The notes under the pieces: model-generated | What the model saw: only the letters and a program-made list of their open reading frames with translations | Database searches by the model: none | Told to the model about the DNA's origin: nothing | Shown: positions 38,721 through 46,908 of the stretch, piece by piece | Layout: each line of letters begins with the position of its first letter | Numbering within the stretch: the stretch's first letter is position 1 | Program-made: the position numbers and the translations under genes | Assembly (NCBI RefSeq): GCF_019052805.1 | Contig: NZ_JAHQRJ010000001.1 | Span: forward strand, 3,348,001-3,412,000 | DNA length: 64,000 nt | Reading direction: 5' to 3' | Source of the DNA: Noviherbaspirillum sp. L7-7A | Lineage (GTDB): Bacteria > Pseudomonadota > Gammaproteobacteria > Burkholderiales > Burkholderiaceae_D

Positions 38721-39023
38721 ATGTTGGAAAACAATCTGAAGACAGTCAGGACGGATCTGCGCTCGCTGCTGCGCGATGCCCAGGACCTGTTCCGCGAGGC
38801 GACCTCGTCCACCGGCATGAAGGCCGACGACCTGCGCGAGCGGGGCCTGGAGCTGCTCGATACCGCGCTGGTCAAGGCGCAGGACCTGCAGTCGGTTGCG
38901 CTGGACACCAGCAAGGAAGTGGTCGACACCGCCGACAGCTACGTCAAGGACAACCCATGGCGCGCGGTGGCGATTTCGGCAGGAGTGGGCGTGCTGCTGG
39001 GGATGATGATCGGCCGGCGGTAA
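38721..39023 (+). CDS. DUF883 family protein (ElaB/YqjD type)
   Basis: A 100-residue protein: a long amphipathic helix beginning NNLKTVRTDLRSLLRDAQDL, then DSYVKDNPWRAVAISAGVGVLLG and a C-terminal membrane helix ending GRR. This matches the ElaB/YqjD family, inner-membrane tail-anchored proteins in E. coli that can bind ribosomes in stationary phase. The 257-bp gap upstream shows no feature beyond a likely promoter. A strong terminator follows. Confidence 0.9.
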   Translation: MLENNLKTVRTDLRSLLRDAQDLFREATSSTGMKADDLRERGLELLDTALVKAQDLQSVALDTSKEVVDTADSYVKDNPWRAVAISAGVGVLLGMMIGRR

Positions 39024-39046
39024 GAAGCCAGCCAGCCGGACATGCG

Positions 39047-39073
39047 AAGCGCCCTTCGGGGCGCTTTTCTTTT
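39047..39073 (+). terminator. Terminator after the DUF883 gene
   Basis: An 8-bp stem AAGCGCCC/GGGCGCTT with a stable TTCG loop followed by TTCTTTT, 24 bp after the stop. Confidence 0.9.
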
Positions 39074-39110
39074 AGTCTTAGAGAAAGAGCCCAACCTGGC
39101 AGGCAGTTGT

Positions 39111-39146
39111 AGGGTGCAATACCCCTTCGGGGTAGTGCACCCCTAC
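39111..39146. repeat. Single compact REP-like palindrome
   Basis: One palindrome at 39113-39141, arms GGTGCAATACCCC and GGGGTAGTGCACC around TTC, flanked by the family's outer borders on both sides (GTAGG, CCTAC). It looks like the two outer halves of a normal pair fused together. It lies in the 411-bp gap between DUF883 and pilA, which also holds two terminators and no convincing gene. Confidence 0.8.
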
Positions 39147-39353
39147 GGCTGTTGCCGCTTGGAGCGGCTGGTGATGTCCTGGATAAGAGGGTTGATGGCG
39201 GTGATGGTCGAGGATATGGGGCTGAAGCGCAAGCAGCATTTGGAACTTGATTCGGTCTAGCCTATTGTCGCCTATAGGTCAGAGGCTTGGTGAGGAGTTG
39301 ATCTAGATTGCTCAGATCAGATTATGCGATTGCTGCCAATGTTTGAGAATCTA

Positions 39354-39393
39354 AAAATAAAAGCCAGCCGGATTAACGGCTGGCTTTTATTTT
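39354..39393 (-). terminator. Bidirectional terminator after pilA
   Basis: A 17-bp perfect stem (39354-39370 with 39377-39393) whose core is AAGCCAGCCG/CGGCTGGCTT and whose outer part is A/T-rich on both sides, giving a U tract in either direction. It ends the minus-strand pilin gene 41 bp beyond its stop. Confidence 0.92.
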
Positions 39394-39434
39394 GATTACC
39401 CGCCAGTGTTATCTGGTGAGTCTAGAGAAACACA

Positions 39435-39872
39435 TTAGATTTTGCAGGCGTTGGCGGCGACGCAGGTGCCGCTGACTGGCATCGGAATCGAAGTTGCGCC
39501 GGCAGCTGGCAGAGCTGGAGTGATGATGTATGTATAAGCACCTGCTGCTGCAGTACCGGTCGCAGTAATAACTGCGGTGGTAGCCGTAATTGCGACGCTG
39601 GCCGGGTTGGTATCAGCGGTCGGGGCAGTCAAATTCAACTCCGCAAAGGTATCGCAAAGAGTCAGATCATTGTTGTTCTGAATGCACTCAGCCATCGCTG
39701 TCTTGATTGCATTGGTTGCGGAAATTACGTTGGCAAACTTGGCCTTCTTGACATAGTCCTGATACGCCGGAATAGCCACCGCCGCCAAAATACCGATAAT
39801 CGCAACCACGATCATCAGTTCGATAAGGGTGAAACCTTGCTGAGCCTGCTTTTTGTATTGAGCGAATTTCAT
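39435..39872 (-). CDS. pilA: Type IV major pilin PilA
   Basis: Structural subunit of type IV pili, 145 residues. The 13-residue basic leader [13 protein letters not shown] is cut by PilD before [20 protein letters not shown], the conserved N-methylated helix with Glu5. Mature pilin is about 132 residues, with paired cysteines in [14 protein letters not shown] and [12 protein letters not shown], the latter probably forming the C-terminal disulfide loop. A near-perfect sigma54 promoter lies upstream and a strong terminator downstream, so it is monocistronic. No other pil gene is in the window. Confidence 0.96.
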   Translation of the reverse strand: MKFAQYKKQAQQGFTLIELMIVVAIIGILAAVAIPAYQDYVKKAKFANVISATNAIKTAMAECIQNNNDLTLCDTFAELNLTAPTADTNPASVAITATTAVITATGTAAAGAYTYIITPALPAAGATSIPMPVSGTCVAANACKI

Positions 39873-39940
39873 GATGTCCGTCCCGAGAAGTAGAGTAAAA
39901 AGTAAAACCACCGAAATCTGTTGAAGCTGCTTTCTCTAAA

Positions 39941-39955
39941 GCAACATACGTGCCA
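39941..39955 (-). promoter_or_regulatory. Sigma54 promoter of pilA
   Basis: On the minus strand TGGCAC (39955-39950), five bases, then TTGC (39944-39941) and T: a perfect -24/-12 match to the sigma54 consensus. Transcription would start near 39930, leaving a leader of about 57 bases before the pilA ATG. In related bacteria pilA is driven by sigma54 with the activator PilR; that PilR acts here is inference. Confidence 0.85.
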
Positions 39956-40032
39956 GCAACGTTTCTGCACAGAAATCATGGAAAACCCTGGTTTTTGCCC
40001 CCCTGCATGAAAAAATGGCGGGCAGAAACGCT

Positions 40033-40081
40033 GTGCCAGCCGGTCTGGCACCGCTGCGGGCCCTGCCAGCCACTGCTGGCA
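40033..40081. promoter_or_regulatory. Two adjacent inverted repeats upstream of pilA, candidate enhancer sites
   Basis: GTGCCAG at 40033-40039 pairs with CTGGCAC at 40045-40051, and TGCCAG at 40064-40069 pairs with CTGGCA at 40076-40081. The two related palindromes are about 31 bp apart, roughly three helical turns, and lie 100-150 bp upstream of the inferred pilA start, where sigma54 activators bind. They could also be read as leader of the divergent gene at 40129. Confidence 0.5.
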
Positions 40082-40128
40082 CCGGCCGTCTACCCGCCAG
40101 GATCTGGCGCCAGAGAGAAAGAAGCATC

Positions 40129-40602
40129 GTGGAACTGATCAGCCTTGCAGCAGCCATTACCCTGACTGAATGGAGCGAGCGCACCTTCTGGCGGCGCTTT
40201 GCCGATGGTTCGGTGAAGAAGGAAGTGGAGGGCGGCGGCAATGGCAAGTCCATGGTGCACCTGGATTCCATCAAGCCGTATATCGCCATGCCGCTGGACG
40301 CCGACGACTTCGCGCTGCTGAAGCTGGCCGACCGCGGCGATGCCGCCGCCCAGAACGACCTGGCGCTCATTTTCCTGGCCAACGGCAAGCCGCGCGGCGC
40401 GATCGCCTGGCTGGAAATGGCGGCGCGGCAGGATCATGCCGATGCCATGCACTGGCTGGCGCGCTGCTACCTGGAAGGCAATGGCGTGGCGCGCGACGAC
40501 AATCTCGGCATGATGTGGCTTTCCAAGGCCGCTGCCCACGGCCATCTGATTTCGGAAAACCAGCTCCGGCTGATGCGCGAGCGCTTCATCGCCGCTGGCT
40601 AG
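40129..40602 (+). CDS. Sel1-like repeat protein divergent from pilA
   Basis: A 157-residue protein starting with GTG at 40129 after an AAGAAG site. Residues 1-50 (ITLTEWSERTFWRRFADGSV) look like a small helix-turn-helix-like module, and residues 65-150 contain Sel1 repeats: GDAAAQNDLALIFLANGKPR, DHADAMHWLARCYLEGNGVA and the following MMWLSKAAAHGH. Sel1 proteins are adaptors for protein contacts. Being divergent from pilA across a shared control region suggests a link with pili, but this is unproven. GTG is the best start; upstream codons lie in the regulatory region. Confidence 0.75.
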   Translation: MELISLAAAITLTEWSERTFWRRFADGSVKKEVEGGGNGKSMVHLDSIKPYIAMPLDADDFALLKLADRGDAAAQNDLALIFLANGKPRGAIAWLEMAARQDHADAMHWLARCYLEGNGVARDDNLGMMWLSKAAAHGHLISENQLRLMRERFIAAG

Positions 40603-40632
40603 AACGGATCCGGCCGGCGGCGGCAAGCCAGG

Positions 40633-41568
40633 TCAGACTGAACCCGCTCTGACGGTATCCACGGTACGCGGCCGGCCGCCCAGCAGCACGCAGGCCAGCG
40701 CGGCGACGATCAGCGCAATGCCGGCCCACTGCCAGCCCGTCACGCTTTCCCCCAGCACCAGCATGCCGCTGGCAATGCCCACCACCGGCACGCCCAGGCT
40801 GAACGGCGCGATCCGGTTGGCGCCGTGGCGCTGGATCAGGCCGGTCCACATGCTGTAGGCGAAAATCGTCGCCACCCAGCCCAGGTAGGCCACCGCCACC
40901 CAGCCCTGCCAGGGCGCATTCGTCCACTGCCAGCGGCTGCCGGGCGCGTCGAACAGCAGCGACAGCCCGATGAAGGGCAGCACCGGCACCGCGCTGCACC
41001 AGACCAGGAAACTGAGCGGCGCAAAACCGGGCGCGGCCCGCTGCGCCAGGCGCACCACGATGTTGGAGGCGGCCCACATCGACGCGCCGCCCAGGCACAG
41101 CGCAAAGCCCAGCGCCGTGGTAGCGGTCGCCGCGCCGGCCGCCGGCAGCAGGTAATTCATCGCGAAGCAGCACAGGCCCAGCGCCGCCAGCGCCAGGCCG
41201 GCCAGCAGCGGCCGGCCGGGTTTTTCGGCCAGCACGAAAAAGCTCAGCAGGGCGGTAAAGAACAGCTGGGTCTGCAGCAGGACCGAGGCCAGCGCCGCCG
41301 TCATGCCGATCTTCAGCGACAGGAACACCAGGCCGAACTGGCCCACGCCCTGGCACAGGCCATACAGCAGCAGCCATTTCCAGTGCATCCGCGGCGCCGG
41401 CACCAGGAAGATCAGCGGCAGCACCGCCAGCAGGTAACGGGCCGCGCCAAGCTGGAAGGGCGTGAAGCTGCGCAGGCCGACCTTCATCGCGATGAAGTTG
41501 GTGCCCCAGATGACGACAATGCCGAGAGCGGCCAGCAGCTCGCGGCCGCTCAGTGAAGTGTTTTGCAT
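40633..41568 (-). CDS. EamA/DMT-family exporter (cysteine/O-acetylserine exporter-like)
   Basis: A 311-residue inner-membrane protein with ten predicted helices in two EamA repeats. LGIVVIWGTNFIAMKVGLRS and GQFGLVFLSLKIGMTAALAS closely resemble E. coli EamA, which exports O-acetylserine and cysteine. The second repeat has WAASNIVVRLAQRAAPG and PVVGIASGMLVLGESVTGWQ. The exported compound here is inferred only by resemblance. It is convergent with the Sel1 gene and separated by 30 bp. Confidence 0.88.
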   Translation of the reverse strand: MQNTSLSGRELLAALGIVVIWGTNFIAMKVGLRSFTPFQLGAARYLLAVLPLIFLVPAPRMHWKWLLLYGLCQGVGQFGLVFLSLKIGMTAALASVLLQTQLFFTALLSFFVLAEKPGRPLLAGLALAALGLCCFAMNYLLPAAGAATATTALGFALCLGGASMWAASNIVVRLAQRAAPGFAPLSFLVWCSAVPVLPFIGLSLLFDAPGSRWQWTNAPWQGWVAVAYLGWVATIFAYSMWTGLIQRHGANRIAPFSLGVPVVGIASGMLVLGESVTGWQWAGIALIVAALACVLLGGRPRTVDTVRAGSV

Positions 41569-41742
41569 GATGTCTTTCTGGAGCCTGTCATGGATTTCGT
41601 GGGGTGCCGGGGGACAGGCGTCGCCGGAACCGGCCACATGCAAGGTGCGCGACGAGGCAGCAGGCGCTTGCGTGGAGGAGCCGCAAGGCGGCAGGTGAGC
41701 CGATGGCGGCGTTCAGGCTTTCTTCCGGAGTCATGCCGCGCC

Positions 41743-44040
41743 CTATGCACCCGGCGCAGCCCGGCGCACGTCCCACCAGTCGGGCAGCAGCCGCCGCACC
41801 TCGCTCCTGGCGTAACGGTCGTCGATCAGGTACACCACGCCGGAATCGGCGCGGGTGCGGATCACCCGGCCGGCCGCCTGCACCACCTTCTGCAGGCCGG
41901 GATACAGATAGGTATAGTCGTAGCCGGCGCCGAACGCCTGCTGCATGCGCTCGCGCATCTGCTCGTTGACCGGGTTGATCTGCGGCAGGCCCAGGGTGGC
42001 GATGAAGGCGCCGATCAGCCGCCGGCCGGGCAGGTCGATGCCTTCGCCGAAGGCGCCGCCGAGCACCGCAAAGCCAACGCCCGCGCTGTCGGCGGTGAAG
42101 CGGGTCAGGAAGGCGGTGCGCGCGCTTTCCTCCATGCCGCGCGACTGCTCCCAGAACGGAATGCCGGGATGCCGTTCGGCCATCAGCGCTGCCACCTGCC
42201 GCAGGTAATCGAAGCTGCTGAAGAAGGCCAGGTAGTTGCCCGGCTGGCGCGCATACTGGGCCGCGATCAGGTCCGCGATCGGCGCCAGCGACTGTTCCCG
42301 CTGCCGGTAGCGGGTGGAGATGTGGCTCGCCACCCGCACCGCCAGCTGGCTCGCCTCGAAGGGCGATTCGACATCGATCCAGCTGGTCTCTTCCGCCAGG
42401 CCCAGCATGTCGGTATAAAAGGGCCGCGGATTGAGCGTGGCGGAAAACAGTACCGTGGCGCGCGCCAGCTTCAGGCGCGGCCGCAGGAAGGGCGCCGGCA
42501 CGATGTTGCGCAGGCAGAGGCGGGCGCCGGTTTTTTGTCCACGGCCTGCGTCAAGGGTTACGTCGAACAGCGAGTGCGGCCCGAACAGTTCGGCAATGCG
42601 GCCGAAGTGCAGCGCGTCGAAATAGAAGTTCTGCAGCGCGCCGTGGACTTCGGTCGGATGCTCGGCCAGGTAGTCGGTCATGGCGCTGGTGGCCTGCTGC
42701 AGCGCATTGACGAAGCCGTCCGGCAGGGTGTCGTGCACGACGTAGCTTTCCTCCTGGTCGCGCCACAGCGCGTTCCACTGGCGGTTGAGCTTGTCCAGCG
42801 GCTTCTTCAGCAGGGCCGGCGCGTCGCGGCGCAGGGCGGCGAAGCCGTGCTGGTCCAGTTCGGCGCTATACATCTTGCGCGAGCGTTCGACCATGTTGTG
42901 CGCCTCGTCCACCAGCACCGCCACGCGCCACTGGTTGGCCAGCGTCAGGCCATGCAGCATCGCCGACAGGTCGAAGTAATAGTTGTAGTCGCCAATCACC
43001 ACGTCGGCCCAGCGCGCCAGTTCCATGCCGAGGTAATAGGGGCAGACGTCGTGCGCCAGCGCCGCGGTGCGCAGGCGGTCCTGGTCCAGCGTGCCGGCGT
43101 CGAGCGCGGCGCTGCGGGCGGCCGGCAGGCGGTCGTAGAAGCCCTGCGCCAGCGGGCAGGAAGCGCCATGGCAGGCCTTGTCCGGATGCACGCAGGCCTT
43201 GTCGCGCGCCACCAGTTCCAGCGTGCGCAGCGGCCGGGCGGCAGGCGCGGCGCCTGCGATCTGTTCCAGCGCGTCCAGCGCCAGCGCCCGCCCCGAAGTC
43301 TTGGCGGCCAGGAAGAACACCTTGTCCAGCGCCTGGCCGGGACAGGCCTTGAGCAGCGGGAACAGCGTGCCCACTGTCTTGCCGATGCCGGTCGGCGCCT
43401 GCGCCATCAGGCAGCCGCCGTCGCGGGCGGTGCGGTAGACCGAGGTTGCCAGATGGCGCTGGCCAGGACGGAACTCGGCATGCGGAAAAGTCAGGGCAGA
43501 CAGCGCCGCGTCGCGCGCGGCGCGGTGCGCCAGTTCCTGTTCGGCCCAGGCATCGAAACGCCGGCAGTGGTCTTCGAAATGCGCGCGCAGCCAGGCGGCG
43601 TCGCGGGTTTCGGTCAGCACGGTCTCGCGCTGGCTGCCGATGTCGAAATACACCAGCGCCAGTTCGATGCTGTCCAGCGCCCGTTCCTGGCACAGCAGCC
43701 AGCCATAGATGCGCACCTGCGCCCAGTGCAGGTGCCGGTGGTTGTCCGGCATCGCCGCCAGGTCGCCGCGATAGGTCTTGACCTCGTCCACCCGGTTCGC
43801 CGCCGGGTCGTAGCCGTCGGCGCGGCCGCGCACCAGCAGCTGGCCGAACTGGCCCGACAGGCTGACCTCGGCTTCATAGGGGGCCGGCCGCCGCGACGCC
43901 ACCACCGCATGGCCGGCGATGCCTTCCAGCGCGGTGGGCGAGGGCGTAAAGCGCAGGTCGAGGTCGCCCGCCTTGGCGGTGAACTCGCACAGCGCGCGCA
44001 CGGCCACCGTGTAGCGGCGCGGTATCGGTTGATCGCTCAA
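41743..44040 (-). CDS. XPD/DinG-type Fe-S DNA helicase with N-terminal PD-(D/E)XK-like domain
   Basis: A 765-residue helicase. The N-terminal part has a nuclease-like pattern: Asp75 in GRADGYD and Glu86-x-Lys88 in DEVKTYRG, as in PD-(D/E)XK enzymes such as the Cas4/RecB group. The helicase core has QAPTGIGKT at 214-222, four cysteines suited to an Fe-S cluster (283, 290, 295, 333), DEAH at 378-381, LFSATLNP, FGEGIDLPGRRL and QAAGRVIRT. A role in DNA repair is likely. The following gene upstream on the same strand (44070) ends 29 bp before it. Confidence 0.9.
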   Translation of the reverse strand: MSDQPIPRRYTVAVRALCEFTAKAGDLDLRFTPSPTALEGIAGHAVVASRRPAPYEAEVSLSGQFGQLLVRGRADGYDPAANRVDEVKTYRGDLAAMPDNHRHLHWAQVRIYGWLLCQERALDSIELALVYFDIGSQRETVLTETRDAAWLRAHFEDHCRRFDAWAEQELAHRAARDAALSALTFPHAEFRPGQRHLATSVYRTARDGGCLMAQAPTGIGKTVGTLFPLLKACPGQALDKVFFLAAKTSGRALALDALEQIAGAAPAARPLRTLELVARDKACVHPDKACHGASCPLAQGFYDRLPAARSAALDAGTLDQDRLRTAALAHDVCPYYLGMELARWADVVIGDYNYYFDLSAMLHGLTLANQWRVAVLVDEAHNMVERSRKMYSAELDQHGFAALRRDAPALLKKPLDKLNRQWNALWRDQEESYVVHDTLPDGFVNALQQATSAMTDYLAEHPTEVHGALQNFYFDALHFGRIAELFGPHSLFDVTLDAGRGQKTGARLCLRNIVPAPFLRPRLKLARATVLFSATLNPRPFYTDMLGLAEETSWIDVESPFEASQLAVRVASHISTRYRQREQSLAPIADLIAAQYARQPGNYLAFFSSFDYLRQVAALMAERHPGIPFWEQSRGMEESARTAFLTRFTADSAGVGFAVLGGAFGEGIDLPGRRLIGAFIATLGLPQINPVNEQMRERMQQAFGAGYDYTYLYPGLQKVVQAAGRVIRTRADSGVVYLIDDRYARSEVRRLLPDWWDVRRAAPGA

Positions 44041-44069
44041 GGCAGGCGGGGAAGGGGCGACGGCGGAAC

Positions 44070-44570
44070 CTAGTTCGGCCGGCGGAAGCCGCCTTCGATC
44101 CAGGCGGCGGCGCTGGAGGGGCTGAGCTTGAAGTTGGGCGCCACCCGCACTTCGGCCAGCTGCTCGCCGTACTCATCGCGCGCCGACAGCAGCGCATACG
44201 GGTCGTCCTCGTCCGGCACGATATCGAGGATGACCTCGATGCGGCCGGCCTCGGCATTGACGAACAGGCTCTTGTGCAGCATCGCGTGCAGCTGCTGCTC
44301 GTGGCGGCGCAGCACCTCGGACGCGGTCTTGACCAGGGTGCTGAAGGCGGAGGCGTCGAGCGGCTTGGGGTTTTTCTTGTCGCGGCCCATGGTCCAGGGG
44401 CCGACCAGCGCCGGCTCGGCTTCGCCATCCTTGATCATGGCCACCGCCCAGCCGTCGTCATCCTCGTTCTTGATCACGCGCGCGGTCCAGCCGTTGTCGC
44501 GCCACAGGCGCGGCTCTTCAATCTTGGCGTCGTCGTCGGACGCGGGCAAATCGGGGGAAGTGTCAGTCAT
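44070..44570 (-). CDS. Conserved hypothetical protein, acidic N-terminus
   Basis: A 166-residue cytoplasmic protein that I do not recognise. Visible features: an acidic start (DTSPDLPASDDDAKIEEP), WRDNGWTARVIKNEDDDGWA, a central WTMGRDKKNPKPLD, a helix with EVLRRHEQQLHAMLHKSLFV, and a C-terminal VRVAPNFKLSPSSAAAWIEG. It has no signal peptide or cysteines. It lies 29 bp upstream of the DinG-type helicase on the same strand and is probably co-transcribed, so an accessory role is possible but not shown. Confidence 0.7.
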   Translation of the reverse strand: MTDTSPDLPASDDDAKIEEPRLWRDNGWTARVIKNEDDDGWAVAMIKDGEAEPALVGPWTMGRDKKNPKPLDASAFSTLVKTASEVLRRHEQQLHAMLHKSLFVNAEAGRIEVILDIVPDEDDPYALLSARDEYGEQLAEVRVAPNFKLSPSSAAAWIEGGFRRPN

Positions 44571-44660
44571 TGCGGAAATGCATGGAGGGGAAATTTCAAG
44601 CCGGTATATTAATCCAGATCGGCCGCGCTCACAGCGCGCCATTCACCTCACGGGATTCCC

Positions 44661-45182
44661 ATGTCAGACCAGCAACCCGACGCCGAGCGCCAGGCCCAAC
44701 TGCGGCAGCACCTGAAGGAAATGTTCGACTACGCCCGCTCCGGCGACGCCGCCACGCTGGCGCGCCTCCTGGCTTTGGGCGTGCCGGTCAATCTGCGCAA
44801 CGAGAAGGGCGACACCCTGCTGATGCTGGCCTGCTATCACGGCCATCTCGAGGCTGCCCGCGTGCTGCTGCAGCATGGCGCCGATACCGAGATCTACAAC
44901 GACAACGGCCAGTTGCCGCTGGCCGCGGCGGTTTTCAAGGATTACCGCGAGATCGCCGAGCTGCTGCTGGCCAGCGGCGCGAAGGTGGACGGCGCCTCGC
45001 CGGACGGCCGCACCGCGCTGATGATGGCGGCCATGTTCAACCGCACCGCGATGCTGGACCTGATGCTGGCCCACGGCGGCGATCCGCATGCGCGCAATGC
45101 CAAGGGTTTGAGCGCCAGAGACCTGGCGCTGACGATGGGCGCGCCGGAGACGGCCAGGCAGCTCGAGGCATTGGGCGCCTGA
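44661..45182 (+). CDS. Ankyrin-repeat protein
   Basis: A 173-residue protein made almost wholly of ankyrin repeats: GDTLLMLACYHGHLEAARVL, then GQLPLAAAVFKDYREIAELL, GRTALMMAAMFNRTAMLDLM and GLSARDLALTMGAPETARQL. Each has the TxL..A...GH pattern and beta-turn. No signal peptide, so cytoplasmic. Such proteins mediate protein-protein contacts; the partner is unknown. It is divergent from the hypothetical gene at 44570 across a 90-bp gap. Confidence 0.9.
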   Translation: MSDQQPDAERQAQLRQHLKEMFDYARSGDAATLARLLALGVPVNLRNEKGDTLLMLACYHGHLEAARVLLQHGADTEIYNDNGQLPLAAAVFKDYREIAELLLASGAKVDGASPDGRTALMMAAMFNRTAMLDLMLAHGGDPHARNAKGLSARDLALTMGAPETARQLEALGA

Positions 45183-45436
45183 ACCGGCAGCCCGGGCGTC
45201 AACCGGGCCGGTGCGGCTGGCGCCGACGCGCCGGCACGGACTCGTTTCCCGGCAGACGCAAACGGCAAAGGGTCGCCGGCATTGCCGCGCCGGCCTGCCG
45301 GATTCAACCAGCTCGCCTTGTCCGCTGCCGGATGCCTCCGGTGGCGCTGTGCGCATCCCTACGCCCGCCGCCCGGCCGTCCGGTCTGTTAACCGTTACAA
45401 TCCCGGCTCCCGACCCGGCAACCATTTCTCCATTTC

Positions 45437-46342
45437 ATGACCGCCAGACTCACTCCGTCCACCATTGTGATGCTGCTGCTTCCGCCGCTGCTCTGGGCCA
45501 GCAATGCGGTGGTCGGCCGCATGGTGCAGGGCATGGTGCCGCCGGTGATGATGAATTTCGCGCGCTGGCTGGTGGCCTTCCTCGTACTGCTGCCGCTGGC
45601 CGGCTGGGTGCTGCGGCGCGGCAGCGTGCTATGGCCGGCATGGCGCCGCTTCGCGCTGCTGGGCCTCCTGGGCGTAGGCCTGTACAACGCAATGCAGTAC
45701 CTGGCCCTGAAAAGCTCCACGCCGATCAATGTGACCCTGGTCGGCGCCAGCATGCCGGTCTGGATGCTGGCCATCGGCTGGCTGTTCTTCAAGGTGCGGG
45801 TGTCACCGCGCCAGATGGTGGGCGCGGTGCTGTCCATCCTGGGCGTGCTGGTGGTGCTGTCGCGCGGCGAATGGCAACTGCTGCTGGGCCTGCGGCTGGT
45901 GGCCGGCGACTTGCTGATGATCGTCGCCACGATTGTCTGGTCCTTCTACAGCTGGCTGCTGACGCTGCCCCTGCCTGGCGCGGCGCAGAAGCTGCGGCCG
46001 GACTGGGCGGCCTTCCTGATGGCGCAGGTCGTATTCGGCCTGGCCTGGTCCGGCCTCTTCGCCGGCGGCGAATGGCTGGTGTCGGATGCCCGCATACACT
46101 GGAGCTGGCCGCTGGCGGCGGCGCTGGTGTATGTCGGCATCGGCCCGGCGGTGATTGCGCTGCGCTGCTGGGGCACCGGCGTGCAGCGGGTCGGCCCCAG
46201 CATTGCCGCCTTTTTCAGCAATCTCACGCCGCTGTTCGCGGCGGTGCTGTCCCTGGCCTTCCTGGGCGAGCTGCCGCATCTCTATCATGCGGTGGCCTTC
46301 CTGCTGATCGTCGGCGGCATCGTGCTGTCCTCTCGGCGCTGA
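45437..46342 (+). CDS. EamA/DMT-family transporter
   Basis: A 301-residue inner-membrane protein with about ten helices in two EamA repeats. MLLLPPLLWASNAVVGRMVQ, NAMQYLALKSSTPINVTLVG and AVLSILGVLVVLSRGEWQLL are typical; the second repeat ends VGGIVLSSRR. The substrate, likely a small metabolite for export, is unknown. It is not closely similar to the EamA protein at 40633. The 254-bp gap upstream shows no gene. Confidence 0.9.
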   Translation: MTARLTPSTIVMLLLPPLLWASNAVVGRMVQGMVPPVMMNFARWLVAFLVLLPLAGWVLRRGSVLWPAWRRFALLGLLGVGLYNAMQYLALKSSTPINVTLVGASMPVWMLAIGWLFFKVRVSPRQMVGAVLSILGVLVVLSRGEWQLLLGLRLVAGDLLMIVATIVWSFYSWLLTLPLPGAAQKLRPDWAAFLMAQVVFGLAWSGLFAGGEWLVSDARIHWSWPLAAALVYVGIGPAVIALRCWGTGVQRVGPSIAAFFSNLTPLFAAVLSLAFLGELPHLYHAVAFLLIVGGIVLSSRR

Positions 46343-46409
46343 TTGCCTGCCGCGATGCCGGTACAATCCCGGCTGGCGCGCGTTGCGCCGCAACATCAAC
46401 CAGCACATC

Positions 46410-46853
46410 ATGGCACGCCTGACGCTCGATTTTCCTGAAGACCAGTATTACTACGCCACCCAGCTCACCGTGCGCGTGACCGACATCAACGGCGCCAACC
46501 ATCTCGGCAACGACTCGATGATCTCGATGATCTCCGAAGCCCGGGCCCGCTTCCTGTTCGACTTCGGCCTGGAAGGCACCCTGGACCAGGATGTCGGCAC
46601 CATCGTCACCGATCTTGCCACCACGTACCGCAATGAAGCCCATGCCCGCGACCAGCTGCTGTTCGAGGTCGGCGTGATGGACTTCAACACCTATGGCGGC
46701 GACATCACCTTCCGCATCACCCGTCCGCGCGACCAGGCGCTGGTGGCCATGGCGAAGTCGGGTTTCGTGTTCTTCAATTACAAGACCCGCAAGGTGGTGC
46801 CGATGCCCGACGCGTTTTCCGGCAAGTTCCAGCGGGTGAACTGGGTGTCCTGA
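46410..46853 (+). CDS. Hot-dog fold thioesterase family protein
   Basis: A 147-residue protein with the hot-dog thioesterase pattern: DQYYYATQLTVRVTDINGAN then HLGNDSMISMISEARARFLF, equivalent to the YxxH..N..Y..Ef..aR active-site helix of 4HBT enzymes, and YRNEAHARDQLLFEV. An acyl-CoA thioesterase activity is likely but the substrate is not known. It starts 67 bp after the EamA gene, with no clear ribosome site. Confidence 0.85.
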   Translation: MARLTLDFPEDQYYYATQLTVRVTDINGANHLGNDSMISMISEARARFLFDFGLEGTLDQDVGTIVTDLATTYRNEAHARDQLLFEVGVMDFNTYGGDITFRITRPRDQALVAMAKSGFVFFNYKTRKVVPMPDAFSGKFQRVNWVS

Positions 46854-46908
46854 TTCCCTGCCCGGTACGCCAGGGCTTTCGCCGAACAGTGGGAAAACAA
46901 CAAGTCTC

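Noticed and set aside
39024-39260. 72-codon frame at 39042-39260
   Set aside because: It runs through a terminator and a REP-like palindrome and has no ribosome site.
41563-44073. 836-codon open frame antisense to the DinG-type helicase
   Set aside because: Despite its length it has no motif; the minus-strand helicase carries all its catalytic and Fe-S residues.
45183-45436. Possible gene in the gap before the second EamA transporter
   Set aside because: Only low-complexity shadow frames are present; no ribosome site or motif.
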